Assembly: GCA_958445065.1 (NCBI GenBank)
Contig: CAUCQW010000045.1
Location: forward strand, 1 to 7,923
Direction: 5' to 3'
DNA: 7,923 nt
DNA from: an uncultured Collinsella sp.
Lineage (GTDB): Bacteria; Actinomycetota; Coriobacteriia; Coriobacteriales; Coriobacteriaceae
In this document: piece after piece, positions 1 through 7,923 of the stretch
How the letters are laid out: each line of letters opens with the position of its first letter
Numbering within the stretch: position 1 is the first letter of the stretch
Position numbers and translations under genes: made by a program
The notes under the pieces: generated by a model
What the model was told of the DNA's origin: nothing
Databases searched by the model: none
Seen by the model: the letters and a program-made list of their open reading frames with translations, nothing else

Positions 1-20
1 GCGCTTCGCCGGGATTCGGC

Positions 21-1988
<1,968 letters not shown>

Positions 1989-2017
<29 letters not shown>

Positions 2018-2906
2018 CTTGGATTGGCACTAGCCCTCCGGCGGCGACCTTCTTGAGGTGCTGGCCGTAGACCGACTTGCCGTAGGCCTTGGCCGCCTCC
2101 TCCAGCTCGGCGGTCGTGATCCAGCCGTTCTCCCAGGCGATCTCCTCGGGGACCGAGACCGGCAGGTCCTGGGAGTGCTCCACGGCGCGGACGAACTCCG
2201 CGGCCTCGTGCAGGCTCTCCATGGTGCCGGTGTCCAGCCAGGCGTACCCGCGGCCGAGGGTGACCACGGACAGGGTCCCCTCCTCCAGGTACATCTGGTT
2301 GAGCGTAGTGATCTCCAGCTCGCCGCGCGCGGAGGGCCTGACCTCATGCGCCTTGGCGGCGACGTCGCCCGGGTAGAAGTACAGGCCGGTGACGGCGTAG
2401 GAGCTCTTGGGGCGCTCGGGCTTCTCCTCGATGGAGACGGCCCTGCCCTCGCCGTCGAACTCCACGACGCCGAAGCGCTCGGGGTCGTCCACGTGGTAGC
2501 CGAAGACCGTGGCGCGGCCCGACTCTGCGTTCTGGACGGCGCGCGTCAGGTGGCGGGACAGGCCGTTGCCGTAGAAGATGTTGTCGCCGAGCACCAGGGC
2601 GCACGGCTCGCCGTTAATGAACTCCTCGCCGATGGTGAAGGCCTGCGCCAGGCCGTCGGGGCTGGGCTGCTCGGCGTAGGAGAGGTTCACGCCGTAGCGC
2701 GAGCCGTCCCCGAGCAGGCGCTCGAAGTTGGGCAGGTCGGTCGGGGTGGAGATGACCAGGATGTCCCGGATGCCCGCCAGCATGAGGGTGGACAGCGGGT
2801 AGTAGATCATGGGCTTGTCGTAGACCGGCAGCAGCTGCTTGGAGGTCACGAGCGTGAGCGGGTACAGGCGCGTACCGGACCCGCCGGCGAGGATGATGCC
2901 TTTCAT
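1989..2906 (-). CDS. rfbA: Glucose-1-phosphate thymidylyltransferase (RfbA/RmlA)
   Basis: Cytoplasmic enzyme making dTDP-glucose from dTTP and glucose 1-phosphate, the first and feedback-regulated step of dTDP-deoxysugar synthesis. From the ATG at 2906 the protein has 305 residues. It shows the nucleotidyltransferase signature GGSGTRLYP at 8-16, [19 protein letters not shown] at 21-39, LGDNIFYG at 106-113 (D108, metal), EEKP at 160-163, GELEITTLN at 195-203 and WLDTGT at 223-228 (D225, metal). A reading frame extends four codons upstream to a TTG at 2918, but MKGIILAGG is the canonical family start, with a weak GGA 7 bases upstream, so the ATG is chosen. The last dozen residues (after about GGLVP) look unlike the usual family end. 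They are encoded by AT-rich DNA that overlaps the FRG gene, so the original C-terminus seems to have been replaced at the junction. The gene follows wzx after 27 bases. Identity is very secure. Confidence 0.97.
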
Positions 2907-2933
2907 ATTAAAATCCAATCCATTTTGATGTAG

Positions 2934-4349
2934 CTATCGCTGCTTCTTAAGTTTGGTCAAACATGAAGCAACGCTTTTCAGCGCAGAATGATTGAGCAAG
3001 AGATAGCCAACGTAGACTAATGCATACAGAATCGCCGCAGTTCCACCAGATAAAAGCTCAGCGAACAAGACGAAAGCGACTGTAAGCAGGATCTCCTGAA
3101 ACGGCCTAGTTGAACCCGGGGCGCAAAGCTGTTCGTTCAGATAGAGCTCGGACCACAACGACCTGCCAATAATGCAGATAACGGCGCCACACAGGACGGC
3201 GTCGAGCGAGTTAAGGACAAGAACACCGAATATCGAAAAAACAGCGCTACAAATAACAGTGACGATATTCAACTTCAGGAGCAGCTGTTCTTTACGAAGT
3301 ACCTTGAAATAGGTAGTACAGCAAAGGCTCATCTTTGTATTGAAGACGCATATCGGAAGTAAGAGCGCAAAGTATTTGAGGCTTTCGGCATATTGAGGAA
3401 GCCATATCCCCAAAAACCAAACCATAGGGAAATAGAGTAAATAGATCGCAGGGAAAATAAGCTCGATAGAATTCCTTATGCCAATGTAAAAACGAACCCT
3501 CTCATCTTCAGAGCCTGTCCTAAGGGCAGGAAATAAAACCATACTCGCCTGTGAGACGAAGGTGATGAAGAAATTCACCAGAGAGAGGGAGAACGAAATT
3601 TTTGCAAAGGCGACGATACCCCAAAAATGATCGATAAGAAACCTAGATACCCCGAGGATTAGTGTGTCGGCGATGTTCGCAATCATCAGCTTCACGCCGA
3701 CGATGATACTGCGGATGCCGTCCTTAAGCGAATTGCCAAAAGACACTGATTTAGCGCGTAGGATATCCCTGCCCATCCAAGAGCAATATATGAGCGCAAT
3801 AATTTTCGAAACGAGATACGCGTAGACATAGGGATGGTAGTCCGAAACCTTAAATCCAATTAAAACAAGGAGCGGAGCCAGAAACACCAGCCTGTCTAGC
3901 ATTGTAGAAAACGAAAAAAGCTTAGTTTCGTTCATGGCCTGAAAGACAAAGCCCAAATAACTTGTCAGGTTATATACGACGGTGTAAAGCGCGAAAGACG
4001 CGATAACAAATAACCGATTTGCATCATCGACGAGAGGCAGCGAAGCCAAAGTGATGCCGAGGCAAATCACTGCCTGGAAACAAGCACCGAAGATATACTG
4101 GGATTTGATTGAGCTCTTATCGATTTCATCACGAGAGAGACCCCCGTTAATCAGGTAGACACCATCATTCAGGCCAAGGTGAAAAAAGCCGGAATAGGTC
4201 GTATAAAACATGAACAGTTGCCAGTATCCATAATCAGCAACGCCAACGATTTTCGGCACGAGCAGCGACATGACGACACTGACCGATAGAGAAATAAACT
4301 GTGCAGCAAACGCAATCATAGTGTTGCGTGCGATAGACGAATAATTCAT
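2934..4349 (-). CDS. wzx: Wzx-type polysaccharide repeat-unit flippase
   Basis: Integral membrane protein that would move undecaprenyl-diphosphate-linked repeat units from the cytoplasmic to the outer face of the membrane. It has 471 residues, the normal size for the polysaccharide transporter (Wzx/MATE-like) family. The N-terminus has the family look: a first helix at about 11-33, then VPKIVGVADYGYWQLF and FFHLGLNDGVYL. About 12-14 hydrophobic segments can be picked out by eye, including about 42-60, 86-106, 112-135, 152-167, 172-190, 243-263, 296-315, 323-338, 361-381, 384-397, 418-433 and 437-453. The ATG has GAGG four bases upstream. It lies 33 bases after the polymerase-like gene and 27 bases before rfbA, in the same direction. 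It is AT-richer than rfbA. The substrate cannot be predicted because Wzx sequences diverge strongly. Flippase assignment is strong; the wzx name is by role and context. Confidence 0.88.
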   Translation of the reverse strand: MNYSSIARNTMIAFAAQFISLSVSVVMSLLVPKIVGVADYGYWQLFMFYTTYSGFFHLGLNDGVYLINGGLSRDEIDKSSIKSQYIFGACFQAVICLGITLASLPLVDDANRLFVIASFALYTVVYNLTSYLGFVFQAMNETKLFSFSTMLDRLVFLAPLLVLIGFKVSDYHPYVYAYLVSKIIALIYCSWMGRDILRAKSVSFGNSLKDGIRSIIVGVKLMIANIADTLILGVSRFLIDHFWGIVAFAKISFSLSLVNFFITFVSQASMVLFPALRTGSEDERVRFYIGIRNSIELIFPAIYLLYFPMVWFLGIWLPQYAESLKYFALLLPICVFNTKMSLCCTTYFKVLRKEQLLLKLNIVTVICSAVFSIFGVLVLNSLDAVLCGAVICIIGRSLWSELYLNEQLCAPGSTRPFQEILLTVAFVLFAELLSGGTAAILYALVYVGYLLLNHSALKSVASCLTKLKKQR

Positions 4350-4353
4350 TCAA

Positions 4354-4357
4354 CCTC
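4354..4357 (-). promoter_or_regulatory. Ribosome binding site of wzx
   Basis: GAGG on the minus strand, four bases before the wzx ATG at 4349, in the 33-base gap after the polymerase-like gene. It supports this start. No hairpin or promoter is obvious in the gap. Confidence 0.45.
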
Positions 4358-4382
4358 GTTTGTTTAAACTAGCAACCTTGAT

Positions 4383-5615
4383 TTATTCAGAAATCAAAAT
4401 AGGGCCTGACTCGCACAAATCTGAATACCGAGCACTCGTTCTACCCAGAACGAGTCCACAGGAAACAAACAAGATGACCGTTGGCACCCACCAACCAAGC
4501 TCGCAATAAAACATGAGCTCCGCGCAGCATATGCAGGAAACGGAAAATAGTACTTGATCGAGTTCGCAACCCGACCTGAACGAACCGATACCAGCGGAAA
4601 TTAGCAAGAATACAAAACTACAAATTCCAAGAAAACCATATTCATACAGCATTGCAAGGAAACCATTATCCACCGTTGAAAAACCGCTAATTTCAACCGT
4701 CGTGCCCAGCATAGTCATGCGACTACTGCCATAACCATTTCCAGTAAGCCAAAACAGCGGCCTGCTTAAAAAGCTATGAATAATATAGGCAATGGCTCCG
4801 GAACGCTGGCTATATGAAACATCAGTTTCAAGCTCACCAAATCGAGAAGCCACAAAGTTAAACAGTCCAAACTTGTAGAGAATGAAAACGAGTAGCAATA
4901 CAGCTGGAACTAAAAGCGCAATTAAATTCCATTTAGAATACTCGGGGTTCTTTAGGCGAAAGATCAGGTACACCGATGCTAAAGCAATGAGAATAATCCA
5001 CGCGCTACGACTCTTTGTCAGAAGCAGAGCGACCAAAAGAACTACAGAGTATAAGAGACGTTTCATCCTGCCCGTCTCCAATTTATAGTTGATTACAACA
5101 GCAATAACTATCATTTGGCCAAATACGATTGCATGACCGAAAAAACTACGCAGTCGATACAAGGATGGATTATCAATCGTTACAGTTTGCAGAAAAGAAA
5201 AGGAGCCATTTGTAACTAGTCGTTGACCTAAAACAATTTCAAGGACAAAGCTAAATAGGCAGGCGAACACCATAACGTTGCGAAGCATAAGCAATGCAGA
5301 CTCAACCCAGTCATCGTTCTTTACTTTGCCGTAAATATAACCAAGAAGGATGCAAAAGAAATACGAGCAGACCGTAAGGAGGGATTCATTAATGCTTCGG
5401 GACGTAAACGCAATGGCAGAAAAGAAAACCATCGCGCCCATAACGACAATGGGAATAGCGTTATTTAAAAACACTTTGTAGAGGCGCCCAGAAAGAACTT
5501 CTTTGAAAACGAGCAATCCTAGAACAGAAAAAAATAGTCCTTTAACGGGAGAAATGACACTTAAGATTGCGGCAAAAATCAAAATAGTGAATTCATTAGT
5601 AAATAGCTCAAGCAT
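4383..5615 (-). CDS. wzy: Wzy/O-antigen polymerase-ligase family membrane protein
   Basis: Probable polymerase joining flipped repeat units at the outer face of the membrane. The 410-residue product is almost entirely hydrophobic, with about 10-12 membrane segments (for example near 9-37, 53-71, 79-95, 112-129, 160-177, 186-200, 206-220, 230-247, 327-343, 353-369 and 376-390). Features of the O-antigen ligase/polymerase fold are the SRSAW motif at about 202-206 (R203), a long extracytoplasmic loop at about 248-320 containing SQRSG and GNGYGS, and VDNGFL near 315-320. I chose the ATG at 5615 because AGGTG sits 6 bases before it; an in-frame GTG at 5624 would add three residues but has a poorer site. 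It lies directly after the GT2 gene and before wzx, the usual company of a wzy. A ligase of the WaaL type has the same fold, but the Wzx neighbour and single copy here favour polymerase. The sequence is AT-rich. Confidence 0.78.
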   Translation of the reverse strand: MLELFTNEFTILIFAAILSVISPVKGLFFSVLGLLVFKEVLSGRLYKVFLNNAIPIVVMGAMVFFSAIAFTSRSINESLLTVCSYFFCILLGYIYGKVKNDDWVESALLMLRNVMVFACLFSFVLEIVLGQRLVTNGSFSFLQTVTIDNPSLYRLRSFFGHAIVFGQMIVIAVVINYKLETGRMKRLLYSVVLLVALLLTKSRSAWIILIALASVYLIFRLKNPEYSKWNLIALLVPAVLLLVFILYKFGLFNFVASRFGELETDVSYSQRSGAIAYIIHSFLSRPLFWLTGNGYGSSRMTMLGTTVEISGFSTVDNGFLAMLYEYGFLGICSFVFLLISAGIGSFRSGCELDQVLFSVSCICCAELMFYCELGWWVPTVILFVSCGLVLGRTSARYSDLCESGPILISE

Positions 5616-5621
5616 TCTAAA

Positions 5622-5626
5622 CACCT
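5622..5626 (-). promoter_or_regulatory. Ribosome binding site deciding the wzy start
   Basis: AGGTG on the minus strand overlaps the TAG stop of the GT2 gene and stands 6 bases before the ATG at 5615. The in-frame GTG at 5624 lies inside this site, so it is more likely part of the Shine-Dalgarno sequence than the start codon. Confidence 0.55.
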
Positions 5627-6569
5627 ACTTACTGTCACAGGAACTGATTAAGACCTTAAAATCACCAAGCAGGGAACGATTTGACAGTTCATACTTACGG
5701 TATTTTAGAATGGTGCCTAAATCACTTATTTTTAGGCCACCTACGAGCAAGTGCAAACGGGCATTTAAAACAGAACCGTAATGCTCTATATGTGAAGAAG
5801 ATATACGATAATCGCCAGGATTACTACTGCAGTATTCTTCTAAAACCTTAGAAAATCTCAAGCACATCCCTATCTCAGCAACACGAGATTTCTTGTCAAT
5901 ATGTCGCATCTCAGTTGCATTAGAGTCATGCCTGCGGAACCGAATCAAGGGCTGATTTAGAAGTCTGAGAGTCCCCTTCAGTAATGAGAAGCGCCATAAC
6001 ATACCGTCATGCGCAAAATCATCCTGCCAATATGGCATGATTTCCCTTATAAAACTAGATTTAACGGCATACGAACATCCAGGGCGCCGTACCGACATAA
6101 ACTTGCTATCGAAAACCGGGGTCTCCAAATCGTCCAGAGGTTTGGAATCATCGACAGCACCATAGACTGTTACCTTTTTACCGCCGCTCTCATAAAACGG
6201 CTCGACGGCGCAGCTGAGAACCTCAATCGAGGGGTCCTTCTCGAGGATTGAGGACATCACAGCGATTTTATCGAGTTCCCAAATATCATCCTGGTCGCAC
6301 GGGAAGACGATTCCATCGTCTATAGATGCAAGGTCAAGAAGCCGTTTAAAGCTCTTGCGCCAGCCGAAATTCGAGCTGTTCTTGTTGACGGTCCAATTAG
6401 CGAGTGCGTGTTCCTCGATGTATTCGCAGATGAGATCGAACGATCCATCTGTCGAGCAATCATCCGCGATCACCACCCGATCCGGAGACACGGTCTGAAG
6501 TCGCAAGCTGTCTAGCTGTTCAGTAAGATATCGTGTGCCGTTATAGACTGACATCACAACCGTAACCAT
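5625..6569 (-). CDS. GT2-family glycosyltransferase
   Basis: Cytoplasmic or membrane-associated inverting glycosyltransferase predicted to add one sugar to the growing lipid-linked repeat unit. The 314-residue protein has a GT-A fold signature at its N-terminus: VTVVMSVYNGTRYLTEQLDSL from residue 2, the nucleotide-binding DDCSTDG at 36-42, and DQDDIW at 92-97, which includes the metal-binding DxD-type acidic cluster. Further on are RRPGCSYAV at 161-169, AHDGMLW at 186-192 with the likely catalytic-region aspartate D188, and RRHDSNATE at 212-220. This pattern is common in polysaccharide-locus transferases that are often annotated as rhamnosyltransferases. With rfbA and rfbB downstream a dTDP-deoxysugar donor is plausible but only inferred. 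The C-terminal third (about 230-314) has no recognisable motif and lacks clear membrane helices. The gene starts 17 bases after the GT4 gene with a good ribosome site. Confidence 0.9.
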   Translation of the reverse strand: MVTVVMSVYNGTRYLTEQLDSLRLQTVSPDRVVIADDCSTDGSFDLICEYIEEHALANWTVNKNSSNFGWRKSFKRLLDLASIDDGIVFPCDQDDIWELDKIAVMSSILEKDPSIEVLSCAVEPFYESGGKKVTVYGAVDDSKPLDDLETPVFDSKFMSVRRPGCSYAVKSSFIREIMPYWQDDFAHDGMLWRFSLLKGTLRLLNQPLIRFRRHDSNATEMRHIDKKSRVAEIGMCLRFSKVLEEYCSSNPGDYRISSSHIEHYGSVLNARLHLLVGGLKISDLGTILKYRKYELSNRSLLGDFKVLISSCDSK

Positions 6570-6575
6570 TAAAAA

Positions 6576-6580
6576 CCTTC
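6576..6580 (-). promoter_or_regulatory. Ribosome binding site of the GT2 gene
   Basis: GAAGG on the minus strand, 6 bases before the ATG at 6569, within the 17-base gap after the GT4 gene. It fixes the start of the GT2 gene. Confidence 0.55.
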
Positions 6581-6586
6581 GTCCAA

Positions 6587-7804
6587 TTAAAGTTCAGCCA
6601 TTAGCTGATCGTAAATATTGATAAGACGTTCAACATACGCGATCTTTTTGAGATGGCTAAAGTCCGCCTTCTCAACTGCCTCCCTGTAACGCGAGTAAAC
6701 ATCAGAATCGAGCATATTGACCATTGCGTCAGATAGCGACTCCACACTACCTGCGTTGAAGATCTCGCCGAGACCTTTTGACATCACAAAGGAGGCCGCA
6801 TCGCCGACATCCGAAACAATACATGGCAGGCCGGCGGCAATCATTGCTTCATAAGCGACGAGCCCGAACGTCTCTCGGCAAACAGAAGGCATGACGATAG
6901 CGCGAGATTGTTTCATGACGGAAAGAACTTCATCATGAGGCAAGGAGCCCATGAATCTGATATCTGGATAGCTATCCGACAACCTCTTCAATTCGGTACC
7001 GTCGCCAATGACGATCGCATTCACGCCCGCCCGACAGGCCGCTTCGCAAAACAAGTCACAGCCTTTCTCTGGACTTAAGCGGCCGACGAATAGGTATGCC
7101 GAAGAATCTCCTTCGGAATCATCTTGAAACTTAGCCGCATCAACATAGTTTAAGCAGTCATACCGTTCAGAATTCCACGCTAGATGAGGTTCGATCAATC
7201 GACGGCTGGAGTCGGAGACAAAGGCGACCGCCGGGCGAAGCGAGCCTAAGACATGGTTCTGCACGGAGAAACGAACGGACCGGTACAATTTTTGGGCATA
7301 CGAGCGCTTGTCACAGTTGTGCAGCAGGCACTTCGGAGAACCGGGAGCGATTCCGCAGTTACAATGATTCACATAGTCGTAGAGCCCACCGTTAGAGCAA
7401 ACAAGGAAGTACTCATGGGCAGTAATGAGACATTTGAAGCCCCGTCGCTCTATTGCCCTGAATATAGAGGGAGAAAGGGAGTGCGTCCAAGAATGCACAT
7501 GAACGACCGCCGTTTCTGGGTCAAGCTGATTGAGCAAATCATCCAGCGCCGTTTCCGAGCGTCGGTTCCAGATGCCCTGAACAGCACCAGAGACGCCACC
7601 GTTCAAGACGTCGCCCTGCCCGCAATTAACGCAAATAACCCCCGATTCGACCAAAGCCGGATCGGGATCTCCCAGCGCTGAGAAGAAATAGCTGTTAAGC
7701 CCCATCTTTGCCAATGCCGAAGCTGTCTCGATTGCGATTTTTGAAGCTCCACCCCCGATATGGGGACGGTCGCAAATCGTAATCGCTGTGGTAAGGCTAC
7801 TCAT
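6587..7804 (-). CDS. GT4-family glycosyltransferase with cysteine cluster
   Basis: Predicted retaining glycosyltransferase of GT-B fold acting on the repeat unit at the inner membrane face. The 405-residue length is typical. The N-terminal acceptor domain has the glycine-rich loop RPHIGGGASKIAIE at 13-26 and HVHSWTHSLSP at 102-112. The C-terminal donor domain has FVGRLSPEKGCDLF at 239-252, VIGDG at 265-269, and the EX7E motif E311/E319 in CRETFGLVAYEA. The N-domain also carries five close cysteines (136, 148, 150, 159, 164) between two conserved stretches (TAHEYFLVC and LLHNCDKRSY), a pattern I recall from a subset of GT4 enzymes in polysaccharide loci. Its ATG overlaps the end of the upstream partial gene by 8 bases, and no strong Shine-Dalgarno sequence is seen, so translational coupling is likely. 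Donor and acceptor sugars cannot be predicted from the sequence. Confidence 0.92.
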   Translation of the reverse strand: MSSLTTAITICDRPHIGGGASKIAIETASALAKMGLNSYFFSALGDPDPALVESGVICVNCGQGDVLNGGVSGAVQGIWNRRSETALDDLLNQLDPETAVVHVHSWTHSLSPSIFRAIERRGFKCLITAHEYFLVCSNGGLYDYVNHCNCGIAPGSPKCLLHNCDKRSYAQKLYRSVRFSVQNHVLGSLRPAVAFVSDSSRRLIEPHLAWNSERYDCLNYVDAAKFQDDSEGDSSAYLFVGRLSPEKGCDLFCEAACRAGVNAIVIGDGTELKRLSDSYPDIRFMGSLPHDEVLSVMKQSRAIVMPSVCRETFGLVAYEAMIAAGLPCIVSDVGDAASFVMSKGLGEIFNAGSVESLSDAMVNMLDSDVYSRYREAVEKADFSHLKKIAYVERLINIYDQLMAEL

Positions 7805-7923
7805 GCGCGTTCCCAGGTATAATGGATCGGACCAAACGTTTTACGCCCAACCGCATCGACGGCGGAAGCATTTTTTTCACACGGTCGAAAAGGCTCACTT
7901 TGGGAACCAAGACAGAATCAAAG
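7797..7923 (-). CDS. C-terminal end of an unrecognised protein, cut by the window edge
   Basis: The minus strand is open from the right edge to a TAG at 7799-7797, giving 41 residues (FDSVLVPKVSLFDRVKKMLP near the start, ending IIPGNAHE). The frame is +1 relative to the GT4 gene and overlaps its start by 8 bases, which fits the tight packing of this operon. The segment is basic and amphipathic, as are the C-terminal tails of many glycosyltransferases, pyruvyltransferases and related polysaccharide enzymes. A second frame is open for about 38 codons to a TGA overlapping the ATG, but its composition is less protein-like. The family cannot be named from this fragment; that it is a gene end is likely, its role is unknown. 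Confidence 0.55.
   Translation of the reverse strand, partial: FDSVLVPKVSLFDRVKKMLPPSMRLGVKRLVRSIIPGNAHE

Noticed and set aside
1..20. Possible terminator beginning after rfbB (short GCCG/CGGC complementarity)
   Set aside because: Only 20 bases are available, the complementarity is four base pairs, and no T-run is visible, so nothing can be supported.
2907..2918. TTG at 2918 as the rfbA start, adding four residues
   Set aside because: The ATG at 2906 gives the canonical MKGIILAGG start of the family, and the only weak Shine-Dalgarno match (GGA) fits the ATG.
2020..2922. 8-base inverted match (TGGATTGG / CCAATCCA) at 2020-2027 and 2915-2922 flanking rfbA
   Set aside because: It sits at both composition borders, but an 8-base match between two short chosen regions is expected by chance a few percent of the time and does not extend further; no transposase or target duplication accompanies it.
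2058..2933. Plus-strand open frame of 291 codons opposite rfbA
   Set aside because: Same antisense GC-rich artefact; the minus strand encodes an unmistakable RfbA with all motifs.
7818..7823. TATAAT on the plus strand, a perfect -10 hexamer
   Set aside because: No -35 element lies 16-18 bases upstream (GGCTAC there), it points against all genes, and it lies inside the coding end of the upstream partial gene.

Overview
The window is an interior segment of a surface-polysaccharide (O-antigen or capsule-type, Wzx/Wzy-dependent) biosynthesis locus. Every supportable gene is on the minus strand, so transcription runs from high to low coordinates. The genes are packed with gaps of at most about 33 bases or with overlaps, which suggests one polycistronic unit. 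Its promoter and terminator lie outside the window. No RNA gene, transposase, insertion sequence or CRISPR array was seen, and no gene-free stretch exceeds 300 bases.

In transcription order the genes are: (1) the last 41 codons of an unrecognised protein cut by the right edge (7797-7923); (2) a GT4-family glycosyltransferase; (3) a GT2-family glycosyltransferase; (4) a polytopic membrane protein of the Wzy/O-antigen polymerase-ligase type; (5) a Wzx-type flippase; (6) rfbA/rmlA, glucose-1-phosphate thymidylyltransferase; (7) an FRG-domain protein with no expected role in sugar metabolism; (8) rfbB/rmlB, dTDP-glucose 4,6-dehydratase. RfbA and RfbB would supply dTDP-4-keto-6-deoxyglucose, the precursor of dTDP-L-rhamnose and related deoxysugars. 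The glycosyltransferases would extend a lipid-linked repeat unit at the cytoplasmic face, Wzx would flip it, and the Wzy-like protein would polymerise it outside. The rhamnose-completing genes (rfbC, rfbD or a fusion), the initiating phosphoglycosyltransferase and chain-length control genes are not in the window.

Base composition is mosaic. rfbA and rfbB are GC-rich (a hand-counted 60-base sample in rfbB is about 68% GC). The FRG gene and the wzx-wzy-glycosyltransferase block are much more AT-rich (samples of 35-45%). This is typical of polysaccharide loci, where conserved nucleotide-sugar genes flank exchangeable serotype genes. The FRG gene is a separate AT-rich island of about 1 kb between two GC-rich genes. 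It overlaps the end of rfbA by 29 bases and the start of rfbB by 4 bases.

The GC-rich housekeeping genes and the style of RfbA and RfbB suggest a high-GC actinobacterium, perhaps a gut Coriobacteriia member (Collinsella/Olsenella-like) or a relative of Bifidobacterium. This rests on recalled family resemblance and is moderate at best. The observation most worth following up is the FRG-domain gene embedded and translationally coupled inside the dTDP-sugar module.
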